Shown: positions 45,444 to 55,478, counted from the first letter of the stretch. The stretch: 64,000 nt of DNA from Magnetospirillum fulvum (GCF_900108475.1 NZ_FNWO01000002.1:186001-250000), one strand, 5' to 3'. The notes: generated from the letters alone by a model not told the origin. Made by a program: numbers and translations.

Positions 45444-45923
45444 ATGGCGATGCTGGCCTGGATTCTTCTAGGCGCGGCGGGGGTTCTGCTGGGTCTGGCC
45501 GGTCTGGGCTGGCTGACCCGCCAGCCGCCGGGAAAGGTCAAATCCGCGCTGATCGCCGTCGCGATGCTGACGGTGGCGGCGGTCGGGCTGGCCCTGCTGC
45601 TCAGCGGTCGGCTGGCCGGTCTGGTCGCCCTGATCGCCGGTCTGTCGCCCTGGCTGTCGCGGGCGACCCGGCTGCACCAGATCTGGCGGCTGCTCCGGGG
45701 GGGCCGTTCGGCCCGGTCGGCTCCGCCGCCGCCGTCATCGTCGGGCGACAGCGCGCTGACCCGAGCCCAGGCCTATGAAATTCTCGGGCTGCCTCCCCAT
45801 GCCAGCCGCGAGGAAATCCGCGCCGCTCACCTGCGGCTGATGCAGGCCAACCATCCCGATCGGGGCGGTTCGACCTGGATTGCCGCCCGGCTCAATCAGG
45901 CCCGCGACCTGCTGCTGGGATAG
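45444..45923 (+). CDS. Membrane-anchored J-domain protein
   Basis: 159 residues. Two hydrophobic segments (about 5-22 and 35-75) are followed by a Ser/Pro linker and a C-terminal J domain starting YEILGLPPHASREEI, with the HPD tripeptide in NHPDRGGS. This layout resembles the TIM14/Pam18-like J proteins of alphaproteobacteria. It would recruit DnaK to the membrane. A second ATG at 45450 has better spacing from GAGG. It is followed three bases later by nadD. Confidence 0.88.
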   Translation: MAMLAWILLGAAGVLLGLAGLGWLTRQPPGKVKSALIAVAMLTVAAVGLALLLSGRLAGLVALIAGLSPWLSRATRLHQIWRLLRGGRSARSAPPPPSSSGDSALTRAQAYEILGLPPHASREEIRAAHLRLMQANHPDRGGSTWIAARLNQARDLLLG

Positions 45924-45926
45924 GAC

Positions 45927-46568
45927 ATGGCCCCGCTGTCTCCCCTTCCTCTGCCGCCCAATCCGTGGGGCAGTCGCTGCCGGGCCCGGGTCGGGCTGCT
46001 GGGCGGCTCGTTCAATCCCGCCCATGACGGGCACCGTCACGTCGCGCTTCAGGCGATGCGGCTGTTGGGTCTCGATCAGGTCTGGCTGATGGTCAGCCCG
46101 CAAAACCCGCTGAAATCCGCTGCCGAGACCCGCCCGCTGGCCAGCCGGGTCTTGTCGGCCAGGGCGATCGCCGCCGGTCATCCCGGCTTGCGGGTCACCG
46201 CGCTGGAAACCAGCCTGGGCACCCGCTACACCGCCGATACCCTGACCGCCCTGGTCCGCCGCTTTCCCCGGATCGACTTCGTTTGGCTGATGGGGGCCGA
46301 CAATCTGGCCCAAATTCACCGCTGGACCCGCTGGACCGCGATCTTTCGCACGGTTCCAGTTGCGATTCTGGCGCGGGAACCGTATTCTGAAGCAGCCTTG
46401 GCCGCAAAGGCATCGCGGCGATTCGCCCGCTTCCGTTGCCCTTCGGGGGCGGCGCGCGGGCTTGGGCGGAAGCAGCTTCCCGCCTGGGTGTTTCTCCACA
46501 TTCGGCGTCACCCCGCTTCCTCCACCGCGCTGCGAGCGGCCGCGCCCATTCCCGTAAGTCAGGCCTAA
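45927..46568 (+). CDS. nadD: Nicotinate-nucleotide adenylyltransferase
   Basis: Makes deamido-NAD from nicotinate mononucleotide and ATP. 213 residues with the nucleotidyl-transferase motif GGSFNPAHDGHRH (HxGH) after a short leader, the VWLMGADNL segment, and a C-terminal ASSTALR in place of the usual ISSTxIR. The middle (residues 150-195) is basic and poorly conserved. It precedes rsfS and rlmH, a widespread gene order. Confidence 0.94.
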   Translation: MAPLSPLPLPPNPWGSRCRARVGLLGGSFNPAHDGHRHVALQAMRLLGLDQVWLMVSPQNPLKSAAETRPLASRVLSARAIAAGHPGLRVTALETSLGTRYTADTLTALVRRFPRIDFVWLMGADNLAQIHRWTRWTAIFRTVPVAILAREPYSEAALAAKASRRFARFRCPSGAARGLGRKQLPAWVFLHIRRHPASSTALRAAAPIPVSQA

Positions 46569-46573
46569 GCGAC

Positions 46574-46578
46574 AGGAG
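46574..46578 (+). promoter_or_regulatory. Ribosome binding site for an apparent AUU start of rsfS
   Basis: AGGAG is followed after six bases by ATT at 46585. No ATG, GTG or TTG occurs in this frame between the in-frame stop at 46555 and ATG 46720, which lies inside the conserved domain. Confidence 0.65.
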
Positions 46579-46584
46579 CCCGCC

Positions 46585-46983
46585 ATTACCCAGCCTCTTC
46601 CTTCCGAGTCCACCCCGGCGACCGATCTGATCGCCCTGGTCACCGCCGCTCTGGAAGATCTCAAGGCCGAAGACATCGTTGCCTTCGACCTGCGCGGTCG
46701 TACCTCGATCGCCGACGGCATGGTGATCGCCAGCGGGCGGTCGTCGCGTCAGGTCGGCGCGATGGCCGACCATATCGGCCGCGCGCTGAAACAGGCCGGA
46801 TACCATGTCTCGTCCGAGGGCGAACCGCAATGCGACTGGGTTCTGGTCGATGGCGGCGACATCATCGTCCACCTGTTCCGGCCCGAAGTCCGCGCCTTCT
46901 ATAATCTGGAAAAGATCTGGGCCCGTCCGGCCGAGATCGCCGCTGCTCCCGCCCCGCGTCCCCAGGCCGCACCGGGCGTCTGA
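46585..46983 (+). CDS. rsfS: Ribosomal silencing factor RsfS, apparent ATT start
   Basis: Binds ribosomal protein L14 and blocks subunit joining when nutrients run low. The frame encodes the full family core: LIALVTAALEDLKAEDIVAFDLRGRTS, then IADGMVIASGRSSRQV and CDWVLVDGGDIIVHLF. The first standard start codon is 46720, in the middle of the core, which would delete about 45 conserved residues. An ATT with a well-spaced AGGAG gives 132 residues, the expected size. AUU starts are known for infC and are sensed by IF3, so special regulation is possible. A CTG start cannot be excluded. The stop overlaps rlmH (TGATG). Confidence 0.85.
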   Translation: MTQPLPSESTPATDLIALVTAALEDLKAEDIVAFDLRGRTSIADGMVIASGRSSRQVGAMADHIGRALKQAGYHVSSEGEPQCDWVLVDGGDIIVHLFRPEVRAFYNLEKIWARPAEIAAAPAPRPQAAPGV

Positions 46984-47441
46984 TGCGGGTGACCCTGGCG
47001 GCGGTGGGCCGGGCTCGTCCCGGTCCGGAGCTGGATCTGTTCCAGCAATATGTCCGCCGCCTGACCCCGCCGCTGACCCTGCGCGAGGTCGAGGAACGCC
47101 GACCGCTGCCGTCCGACCGTCTCAAGGCGCGCGAGGCCGAGCTTCTGCTCGGCTGCGTCCCGCCGGGCGCGGTGGCGGTGGCGCTCGACGAACGTGGCGG
47201 CGCGCTGGGCTCGATGGCGTTTGCCACCCGGCTGCAAGGCTGGCGCGAGTCCGGCTGCGGCGATCTGGTGTTTCTGATCGGGGGTGCCGACGGTCATGGC
47301 GAGGCGGTGCGGTCGCGCGCCGATCTGCTGCTCTCGTTCGGTCCGATGACTTGGCCGCATATGCTGGTCCGTGCCCTGCTGGCCGAGCAATTGTGGCGAG
47401 CCCAGGCGATCTTGTCCGGCCATCCCTATCACCGGGTATAG
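46983..47441 (+). CDS. rlmH: 23S rRNA (pseudouridine1915-N3)-methyltransferase
   Basis: 152-residue SPOUT enzyme that methylates pseudouridine 1915 in helix 69 of assembled ribosomes. It has VALDERGGALGS, the knot FLIGGADGHGEAV and the C-terminal HPYHRV, all diagnostic. ATG 46983 overlaps the rsfS stop by one base. It is the last gene of the nadD-rsfS-rlmH block and is convergent with the HNH gene after a three-base gap. Confidence 0.97.
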   Translation: MRVTLAAVGRARPGPELDLFQQYVRRLTPPLTLREVEERRPLPSDRLKAREAELLLGCVPPGAVAVALDERGGALGSMAFATRLQGWRESGCGDLVFLIGGADGHGEAVRSRADLLLSFGPMTWPHMLVRALLAEQLWRAQAILSGHPYHRV

Positions 47442-47444
47442 CGC

Positions 47445-48005
47445 TTAAAACTGCTCCAGTTCGGTATCCCAATACAGGAAGTCCCGCCAGGATTGGTGCA
47501 GGTAATTGGGCGGGAACGAACGGCCGTTGACTTGAAGCTGGAACGTCGTCGGCTGTTCCGGTCGGGTCAGCAGGGTCATTCCGGCGGCGCGGGCCGAGCG
47601 ACATCCCTTGCGCAGATTGCAGGGCGAACAGGCGGTGACGACATTGTCCCAGGTGGTCCGGCCACCCCGGGCGCGCGGCACGACGTGATCGAAGGTCAGT
47701 TCGTGGGTGGGGAACGACTGGCCGCAATATTGACAGCTGAAGCGGTCGCGCAGGAAGACGTTGAAGCGGGTGAAGGCTGGCCGCCGGGTGGTGGGGACAT
47801 ATTCCTTCAGCGAAATGACGCTGGGCAACCGCATCGTGAAGGTGGGGGAGCGAATCTCGCGGTCATATTCCGACACCACGCAGACACGGTCGGACACGAC
47901 CGCCCGGATCGCGTCCTGCCACGACCACAGCGATAACGGGAAGTAACTGAGCGGCCGGAAATCGGCATTCAGCACCAGGGCAGGATGGCTTTCGAACGCG
48001 ACCAA
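47445..48005 (-). CDS. HNH endonuclease family protein
   Basis: 186 residues. The HNH core shows CQYCGQ, HELTFDHVVPRARGGRTTWDNV and CSPCNLRKG, so the two CxxC pairs bind a structural zinc and the histidines the catalytic metal. Relatives are very common in alphaproteobacterial genomes outside restriction systems, with unknown function. No methyltransferase or phage gene is near, so a defence role is not supported here. Confidence 0.88.
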   Translation of the reverse strand: MVAFESHPALVLNADFRPLSYFPLSLWSWQDAIRAVVSDRVCVVSEYDREIRSPTFTMRLPSVISLKEYVPTTRRPAFTRFNVFLRDRFSCQYCGQSFPTHELTFDHVVPRARGGRTTWDNVVTACSPCNLRKGCRSARAAGMTLLTRPEQPTTFQLQVNGRSFPPNYLHQSWRDFLYWDTELEQF

Positions 48006-48082
48006 ACGCCTCTCCCTTCACGGGTTGAGAAACGATAGCCGTTTTGCCCTGGATAATCCATGCTAACGTCGTGACGTTTCCT

Positions 48083-48763
48083 TTAAGCCGTGCAGCCGAA
48101 GGTCTGGGCCAGGAAGGCTTGGGCCAGCCGGGCGACCGAATCGTCGATGCCGTGGCCGAGGCCGGGGCGGAGCTGGGCCAGCACCGGCACCCCCACCGCG
48201 ATCAATGCCCGCTCGGCATTGGCGAGGCTGGCGGGGTTGACCACCTCGTCCTCTTCGCCGTGAACCAGCAGCACCGGGGGGCGGACGGTGATTTCGGCCG
48301 CCAGCGACCCGGCATCGACCAGCGCACCGGACAGGCCGATCAGCGCGGCGGGGGATTTCGCCCGGCGCAGGCCGACATGCAGCGCCATCATCGCCCCCTG
48401 GCTAAAGCCGATCAGGGCCAAATCGCCGTCGCCGACCCCCCAGCGTTCCAATTGCGCATCGAGATAGGCATCGAGCCGGGGCGCGGTGGCGCGCAGACCG
48501 GCCGAGATTGCCGGACCGCTGCGGTCTTGCAGGCTGAACCATTGCCGCCCGAACGGGGCGAGGTCGAACGGCTCGGGCGCGTCGGGGGCGACGAAAGCGG
48601 CGTCGGGCAGTACCGAGGCGAAGAACGGGGCCAATTCGATCAGATCGGAGCCATCGACGCCGATTCCGTGCAGCAGCACCACCAACTGTGCCGCCGGTCC
48701 GCCGGAAGCGGGGGCGACCTCGGGGCCGGTCAGCGGGGGCAAGGTCGGGGACGGTTCGGTCAT
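48083..48763 (-). CDS. Phospholipase/carboxylesterase-family alpha/beta hydrolase
   Basis: 226 residues with LVVLLHGIGVDGSDL, the nucleophile elbow GFSQGAMMAL and the Asp/His pair in HGEEDEVV and GLGHGID. It belongs to the PF02230 group, which includes acyl-protein thioesterases and esterases acting on short esters. ATG 48763 excludes an upstream non-conserved extension. The substrate is not predictable. It is divergent from gluQ. Confidence 0.87.
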   Translation of the reverse strand: MTEPSPTLPPLTGPEVAPASGGPAAQLVVLLHGIGVDGSDLIELAPFFASVLPDAAFVAPDAPEPFDLAPFGRQWFSLQDRSGPAISAGLRATAPRLDAYLDAQLERWGVGDGDLALIGFSQGAMMALHVGLRRAKSPAALIGLSGALVDAGSLAAEITVRPPVLLVHGEEDEVVNPASLANAERALIAVGVPVLAQLRPGLGHGIDDSVARLAQAFLAQTFGCTA

Positions 48764-48884
48764 GACACCTCCAACAAGGCGCGCCCGATCTCCGGCCATG
48801 CTAGACTGGGCCGGAACCGGAACGGGGCGGCAATAAGACCATGCCCCGCCGCCGCCTGTGAAGGACCAATCCGCGCGTTCGCTC

Positions 48885-49706
48885 ATGATCGTGACTCGTT
48901 TCGCCCCCAGCCCGACCGGAGAGCTTCATCTCGGCCATGCCTTTTCCGCTCTGACCGCCTTTGCGGCGGCCCAGGCGGCGGCAGGGCGGTTCCTGCTGCG
49001 GATCGAGGATATCGACCAGGGCCGTTGCCGCCCGGCTTTCACCCCGTCGATCCTGACCGATCTGGCTTGGCTCGGCCTCGTCTGGGAGCAGCCGGTGCGG
49101 CGGCAATCCGAGCATTTCGACGAGTATCGCTCAGCCCTTGACCGCCTTGCCGCCGAGGGCTTGCTCTATCCCTGTTTTTGCAGCCGCAAGGATATCGCCG
49201 CCGCCGGTCAGGCCCCGCACGGCCCCGACGGCCCGCTCTATCCCGGCACCTGCCGCACCCTGTCGGAGTCGGAGCGGACGGAACGGCGCCAGTCCGGCCA
49301 GCCCTTCGCGTTGCGCCTCGATTGTGCGGCGGCAATCCGGCGGGTCGGGCCGCTGCTCTGGCACGACCAGGATGCCGGGGCGGTGGTCGCCCGCCCCGAT
49401 CTGTTCGGAGACGTCGTGCTGGCCCGCAAGGAGTGCCCGACCAGCTATCACCTCGCCGTCACCCTCGACGATGCACGCCAGGGGGTGACGCTGGTAACGC
49501 GGGGAGTTGATCTGTTCGAGGCAACCCATATCCACCGCCTGCTTCAGGCGCTGTTCGATCTGCCGGTGCCGGACTATCGCCATCATCCGCTGCTGACCGG
49601 CCCCGACGGCCGCCGCCTCGCCAAGCGCGACCGTGCCCAGACGCTGCGCTCGTTGCGCGAACAGGGGTGCTCTGCTGCCGAGGTGCGAGCCCTGGTGGGA
49701 CTGTGA
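48885..49706 (+). CDS. gluQ: Glutamyl-Q tRNA(Asp) synthetase
   Basis: Truncated glutamyl-tRNA synthetase paralogue that attaches glutamate to queuosine 34 of tRNA-Asp. 273 residues from ATG 48885; a GTG at 48858 would add nine. It has PSPTGELHLGHAFSAL (HIGH), the zinc site CFCSRKD ... YPGTC, and LAKRDRA for the KMSKS loop, and lacks an anticodon-binding domain. It stands alone on the plus strand. Confidence 0.93.
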   Translation: MIVTRFAPSPTGELHLGHAFSALTAFAAAQAAAGRFLLRIEDIDQGRCRPAFTPSILTDLAWLGLVWEQPVRRQSEHFDEYRSALDRLAAEGLLYPCFCSRKDIAAAGQAPHGPDGPLYPGTCRTLSESERTERRQSGQPFALRLDCAAAIRRVGPLLWHDQDAGAVVARPDLFGDVVLARKECPTSYHLAVTLDDARQGVTLVTRGVDLFEATHIHRLLQALFDLPVPDYRHHPLLTGPDGRRLAKRDRAQTLRSLREQGCSAAEVRALVGL

Positions 49707-49873
49707 CAGTCGATGCGGGGCGGGCTCTCGGTCGGCTCCCGCGCGAATTTTCGAGGCTCAATAGGTTCACTTGCGTTACGGCCTGCACACCCCTGTCCTC
49801 CGCTTGACCGGCTCCGTTGCCGGAGATGGCCTAAGGACTCGGTTCCCCACCCTGTCGCGATAGCGAAGCTTTT
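49707..49873. other. Intergenic region between gluQ and the LysE gene
   Basis: About 167 bases between convergent genes with short GC hairpins such as GGCTCCGTTGCCGGAG near 49810, and no credible gene or long inverted repeat. Confidence 0.35.
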
Positions 49874-50503
49874 CTACAGCAGCAGGCTACCCATCGCGGC
49901 GGCACCGAAAACGATCAGCATCGCGCCTGACCCGTGATTGAACAGCGTCATTCGCGACGGTGTAACGTGGCCGCGCGCGGCGGCGGCGGCGGCCGACAGC
50001 ACCAGCCACCACAGCGCCGAGCCCACGAAAATTCCGGCGATCAAAAGCCAGGACTGCACTTGTCCCTCGGTGCGGGTCGATGGTCCCAACGCGGCGAACA
50101 CGGCGGCAACGCCCAAGATGGTGCCGGGATTGGTGATGGTGATGAAGAAGGTGGTGACGAAATCGCGCCACTTCCCCGCTGTCTCGCCATCCGGACCGAC
50201 GTCAAAGGCGGCGCTGCGCCAGGTATGCACGCCCAGTCCGATCATGAACAGGCCGCCGACCAGCTTTAACGTCGCGGTCTGACCTTGCAGACCTTCAACG
50301 ATGGCCCCGATTCCCAGCACCGCGACGGCCCCGAACAAGGTATCGGCCAACGCCGCCCCCAGTCCGGCGACGAACGCGGCCAGCCGACCTTCTGCCAGCG
50401 CCTTGCGGATACAAAGAATTCCCACCGGCCCGATCGGCGCGGCGACGGCAAAGCCGATCGCGATGCCGCGCAGGAACGTGATCAGATCGACATTGACGTC
50501 CAA
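49874..50503 (-). CDS. LysE/RhtB-family amino acid exporter
   Basis: 209 residues with about six membrane helices. The family N-terminus is visible as GFAVAAPIGPVGILCIRKAL, with GLGAALADTLFGAV after it and TNPGTILGVAAVFA in the fourth helix. It exports amino acids or derivatives; the substrate cannot be assigned. It stands alone, with a 73-base gap to pdxY. Confidence 0.9.
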   Translation of the reverse strand: MDVNVDLITFLRGIAIGFAVAAPIGPVGILCIRKALAEGRLAAFVAGLGAALADTLFGAVAVLGIGAIVEGLQGQTATLKLVGGLFMIGLGVHTWRSAAFDVGPDGETAGKWRDFVTTFFITITNPGTILGVAAVFAALGPSTRTEGQVQSWLLIAGIFVGSALWWLVLSAAAAAARGHVTPSRMTLFNHGSGAMLIVFGAAAMGSLLL

Positions 50504-50576
50504 GATGGGAAACCTTTGCGGTCACGATGCGGGCGTCAGCAAAAACCAATTGGCCGCGCAAGGCAACCTCCTTGGT

Positions 50577-51440
50577 TCATGGCTCGACCGGATCGGCGGC
50601 AAAGCGGCGGGACGGCGCGATCATTGCGTCCTGAGCCGCGACCAGCGCCAGTTCGCGCCGCCGCTCGACCCAGGTCCGCTCCAGCACCGCAAACAGGCCC
50701 GACACCGCGAGATCGAGCGCTTCGGGCACCGCATATCCCGACAAAAGACGCCCGAGCAGCAGCGCCGCCAGCAGATCGCCGGTTCCGCTTGGCTCGGGCG
50801 AAAAAGGCAGACGGGGCGTGCGAACCTGCCAGATCCGCTCCGCCGTCACCGCCAGCACGATCAATCCGTCACGTCCGTCTTCCAGTCCGGTGACCAGCGC
50901 CAGCCTTGGCCCGCGCCGGTCCGGCCCAGCCAACAGCGAGCGCGCCGCCGCCGCCGCGTCGGCCAGATCGCCCACCGCGCGCCCGGTCAGGCATTCCAGT
51001 TCGAACCGGTTGGGGGTGACGATATCGGCCAGCGGCAGCAGGCGGGTTCGAAACGCCTCGGGCAGAGCGGGATCGACATACAGGCCGCGCGGTGCGTCCC
51101 CCATCACCGGATCGCATAGATAAAGGGCGTCGGGCCGCCTAGACCGGATCAGGCCGGCGGCAAGAACCGCCGCCTCGACCGTCGCGGCTTCGCCCAGATA
51201 GCCGGTCAGAAGGCCGTCGCACTGATCCAGCGCCCCCACCGCCGCCAACCCCTCGACCATCGCGATCAGATGGGCGGCGGGAAACCGCATCCCGTCAAAG
51301 ACGCCATACCCCGGATGGTTGGAGAATTGGACGGTATCGACCGGCCAGACCTCGTGTCCCAACCGCTGCAACGGCAGCAACGCGGCGGAATTGCCGACAT
51401 GCCCGTAGGCGACGGCGGATTGAAGCGAAACAATTTTCAT
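50577..51440 (-). CDS. pdxY: Pyridoxal kinase
   Basis: 287 residues of the PdxK/PdxY ribokinase-like family that phosphorylates pyridoxal. VAYGHVGNSAALLPLQRLG at the N-terminus, LCDPVMGD, and the catalytic GTGDLLAALLL near the C-terminus support this. ATG 51440 gives the family N-terminus MKIVSLQS. PdxY and PdxK are hard to separate by eye. It is divergent from the CitE-like gene. Confidence 0.93.
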   Translation of the reverse strand: MKIVSLQSAVAYGHVGNSAALLPLQRLGHEVWPVDTVQFSNHPGYGVFDGMRFPAAHLIAMVEGLAAVGALDQCDGLLTGYLGEAATVEAAVLAAGLIRSRRPDALYLCDPVMGDAPRGLYVDPALPEAFRTRLLPLADIVTPNRFELECLTGRAVGDLADAAAAARSLLAGPDRRGPRLALVTGLEDGRDGLIVLAVTAERIWQVRTPRLPFSPEPSGTGDLLAALLLGRLLSGYAVPEALDLAVSGLFAVLERTWVERRRELALVAAQDAMIAPSRRFAADPVEP

Positions 51441-51545
51441 CGTCCCCCCGGTATATAGGACGCAATGTTGCGCCGCAACCTTGCCATCCCAGGGCAAGAT
51501 TGTTACCCTTCACACCCTTTTTATCATGATCGGAGGATCTTCCTC

Positions 51546-52442
51546 ATGGCCGCCACGACCCGGCCCCGCCGTTCCGTTCTGTATATGCCGGGATCGAACC
51601 CGCGCGCGCTCGACAAGGCCCGGACCCTGGCCGCCGACGGACTGATCCTCGATCTCGAAGACGCCGTCGCTCCCGACGCCAAGGACGACGCCCGCCGACA
51701 GGTGGTCGAGGCGCTGATGGCGGGCGGCTATGGCGACCGCGAGCTTCTGGTTCGCGTCAACGGTCTGGCCACGCCCTGGGGACAAAGCGACATCGTCGCC
51801 GCCGCGAAATCGGGCGCCGACGCGATCTTGATCCCCAAGGTCGAAAGCGCCGACATGGTCCGTCAGGTCGAAGCGACGATGAATGCCGCCGGTGCGCCTG
51901 CCGCGATGGCGATCTGGTGCATGATCGAAACCCCGCGCGGTGTGCTGCGCGCCGCCGAAATCGCCGATTCGACTCCGCGTCTGGCCGGGTTCGTGCTGGG
52001 CACCTCGGATCTCGCCAAGGATCTCCACTGCGCCCACACCCGCGACCGCCAGCCGATGCTGACCGCGCTCGGGCTCTGTCTGCTCGCGGCGCGGGCCAGC
52101 GGATTGGCGGCGCTCGACGGGGTTCATCTCGATCTCGACGATGACGAAGGGTTCGAACATTCCTGCCGCCAGGGCCAGGAGCTTGGCTTCGACGGCAAGA
52201 CCCTGATTCATCCCAAGACCATCGCCACCGCCAACCGGGTGTTCGCTCCGACCGAAAAGGAAATCGAATGGTCGAAGGCGATCATCGCCGCCCATGCCGA
52301 GGCCGTCGCCGCCGGGAAGGGCGTCGTTGTCGTCGGCGGTCGGCTGATCGAGCTTCTCCACGTTGAAAACGCCCGCCGATTGGTCGATCTGGCCGCCCGC
52401 ATCGCCCGTCTGGAATCCGCTTTGAAAGATTCGTCGTCATGA
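51546..52442 (+). CDS. CitE-like malyl-CoA lyase/thioesterase (Mcl2-type)
   Basis: 298 residues of the HpcH/HpaI-CitE family. ATG 51546 is preceded by GGAGG. The conserved SVLYMPGS, ILDLEDAVAP, ILIPKVES, IETPRGVL and FDGKTLIHP motifs carry the Mg and CoA residues. Side by side it is closer to the (3S)-malyl-CoA thioesterase Mcl2 of Rhodobacter than to the longer Mcl1 lyase, by memory of those sequences. It overlaps the mesaconyl-CoA hydratase gene by four bases, placing it in the ethylmalonyl-CoA pathway. Lyase versus thioesterase activity needs testing. Confidence 0.88.
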   Translation: MAATTRPRRSVLYMPGSNPRALDKARTLAADGLILDLEDAVAPDAKDDARRQVVEALMAGGYGDRELLVRVNGLATPWGQSDIVAAAKSGADAILIPKVESADMVRQVEATMNAAGAPAAMAIWCMIETPRGVLRAAEIADSTPRLAGFVLGTSDLAKDLHCAHTRDRQPMLTALGLCLLAARASGLAALDGVHLDLDDDEGFEHSCRQGQELGFDGKTLIHPKTIATANRVFAPTEKEIEWSKAIIAAHAEAVAAGKGVVVVGGRLIELLHVENARRLVDLAARIARLESALKDSSS

Positions 52443-53509
52443 GCAAAACCAATCAAGGCAATTTCCTTGAGGATTTCCGCCTCGGCCAAGTGATCCGCCA
52501 CGCCACGCCGCGCACCGTGACCGAGGGCGACGTCGCCCTGTACATCGCGCTTTACGGCTCGCGCTTTGCCCCCCAATCCTCGGCGAAATTCGCCAGCGCG
52601 ATCGGGCTGGCCGAAAAGGGTCGCGCTCCCATCGACGATCTGCTCGCCTTTCATATCGTGTTCGGCAAAACCGTTCCCGATATCAGCCTCAACGCGATCG
52701 CCAATCTCGGTTATGCCGCCGGACGGTTCGGTGTCCCGGTCTTTCCCGGCGACACCCTGTCGGCGATCTCGACCGTGATCGGGATCAAGGAAAATTCGAA
52801 CCGCCAGAGCGGCGTTGTCTATGTCCGCACCACCGGCCTCAACCAGCGCGGCGAAACCGTGCTCGAATATATTCGCTGGGTGATGGTGCGCAAACGCGAC
52901 CCGGCGGCAAGCCTGCCCGAAACCCTGGTGCCGGATTTTCCCATCGCCGTTGCCGCCGCCGATCTGATCCTGCCCGCCGAATTGCAGCTTGAACGCTACG
53001 ATGCCGTCCTGGCCGGAAGCCCCTATCTGTGGGACGATTACAGTCCGGGCGAGCGGATCGACCATGTCGATGGCTGCACCATCGAAGAAGCCGAGCATAT
53101 GATGGCAACCCGGCTGTGGCAGAACACCGCCCGGGTCCATTTCAACCAATTCACCGAGGGACAGGGCCGGTTCGGTCGCCGCCTGATCTATGGCGGTCAC
53201 ATCATCTCGCTGGCCCGCTCGCTCTCGTTCAACGGTCTCGGCAACGCCTTCAAGCTGGTCGCGATCAATGGCGGCCGCCACGCCAACCCGACCTTCGCCG
53301 GAGATACCATCTTCGCCTGGTCCGAAGTGCTGGAGCGGATCGAGTTTCCCGGTCGCGACGATGTCGGTGCCCTGCGCCTGCGTCTGATCGCCACCCGCGA
53401 CCGCCCGTGTGCCGACTTCCCCTTGCTCGCCGACAATGGTCGCGACACCGACCCGGCCGTCGTGCTCGATTTCGATTACACCGTGCTGATCCCAAGGCGG
53501 AAAGGATAA
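52439..53509 (+). CDS. mch: Mesaconyl-CoA hydratase (MaoC-like)
   Basis: 356 residues with two hot-dog (MaoC-like) halves. It converts mesaconyl-C1-CoA to beta-methylmalyl-CoA in the ethylmalonyl-CoA pathway, which assimilates acetyl-CoA without isocitrate lyase. Family parts include YGSRFAPQSSAKFA near the N-terminus, NAIANLGYAAGRFGVPVFPGDTL in the first half and GRRLIYGGHIISLARSLSFNG in the second. The ATG overlaps the CitE-like stop (ATGA). This pair, with phaC and B12 genes in the window, suggests the pathway operates. Confidence 0.93.
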   Translation: MSKTNQGNFLEDFRLGQVIRHATPRTVTEGDVALYIALYGSRFAPQSSAKFASAIGLAEKGRAPIDDLLAFHIVFGKTVPDISLNAIANLGYAAGRFGVPVFPGDTLSAISTVIGIKENSNRQSGVVYVRTTGLNQRGETVLEYIRWVMVRKRDPAASLPETLVPDFPIAVAAADLILPAELQLERYDAVLAGSPYLWDDYSPGERIDHVDGCTIEEAEHMMATRLWQNTARVHFNQFTEGQGRFGRRLIYGGHIISLARSLSFNGLGNAFKLVAINGGRHANPTFAGDTIFAWSEVLERIEFPGRDDVGALRLRLIATRDRPCADFPLLADNGRDTDPAVVLDFDYTVLIPRRKG

Positions 53510-53587
53510 AATGAGCAGGGCTCCGCGCCTTGCACCCGCTAGGGCCTACCTCACCGCGGCAGCCCGCAACGGGATCGACCAGACGCC

Positions 53588-54304
53588 TTAGCGGGGAAGG
53601 CGGCGATAGCGGAAGAAGGTGGGTTCGCGACCGGCGAGGCACTTGACCTCATAGCGGGTCGCGGGCCAGTCGGGCGGCAAGGTGGCGCGCTGGGTGGTCA
53701 ATTGCTCGCGGCGAAAGGCGGGGTGGGCGTCAAGCTGGCGGGTGGCCCAGGCGACATAGATCGGGTCGTCGCTGGCGACGCGCAATTCGCCGTCGTCGGA
53801 GAGGACGCGGGCGATCTGGTCGAGATTGTCGGGATTGATGAACCGGCGCTCGGAATGGCGCGATTTCGGCCAGGGATCGGGGAACAGCACGAAGACGCGG
53901 CCCAGCGTCGCGTCGGGCAAGGCGGGCAGCAACAAGCGGGCGTCGTCGGGGAAGACGCGGACGTTATCCAGTTCCTGGGCCTGAACATAGCCGAGCAGGC
54001 TGGCGATACCGTTACGAAAGACCTCGCACCCGATCATTCCGATATCGGGATGATCTTCGGCCAGGGTGGCGAGATGCTCGCCGCCACCGAATCCGACTTC
54101 CAGCCAGATATCCTCGACCGGGCACGGGAACAGGGTGACCGGGTCGATCTGCTCGCCGGGTCCCGGAATGGCGATGGCGAGACGGGGCAGCAGGCCGTCG
54201 ATCAGGCCGAGGGCGGTGCGGCGCAGGGATTTCCCGCTGCGCCGTCCGAAGAAGCGCGGCCGATCTCCGGCCGCGCCGCTTTTATCCTTATCCTCGGCCA
54301 TCAC
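53588..54304 (-). CDS. trmB: tRNA (guanine46-N7)-methyltransferase
   Basis: 238 residues. Rossmann-fold SAM site DIWLEVGFGGGEHLA, then GCEVFRNGIAS, and the family catalytic FPDPWPKSRHSERRF. The N-terminus FFGRRSGKSLR fits TrmB. A seven-base gap separates it from metK upstream on the same strand, a conserved metK-trmB pair. Confidence 0.96.
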   Translation of the reverse strand: MMAEDKDKSGAAGDRPRFFGRRSGKSLRRTALGLIDGLLPRLAIAIPGPGEQIDPVTLFPCPVEDIWLEVGFGGGEHLATLAEDHPDIGMIGCEVFRNGIASLLGYVQAQELDNVRVFPDDARLLLPALPDATLGRVFVLFPDPWPKSRHSERRFINPDNLDQIARVLSDDGELRVASDDPIYVAWATRQLDAHPAFRREQLTTQRATLPPDWPATRYEVKCLAGREPTFFRYRRLPR

Positions 54305-54311
54305 ACCGACG

Positions 54312-55478
<1,167 letters not shown>

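Noticed and set aside
47445-48005. HNH protein as part of a defence system
   Set aside because: Neighbours are rlmH and an esterase, with no methyltransferase, nuclease partner or phage gene. Such stand-alone HNH genes are common in this class.
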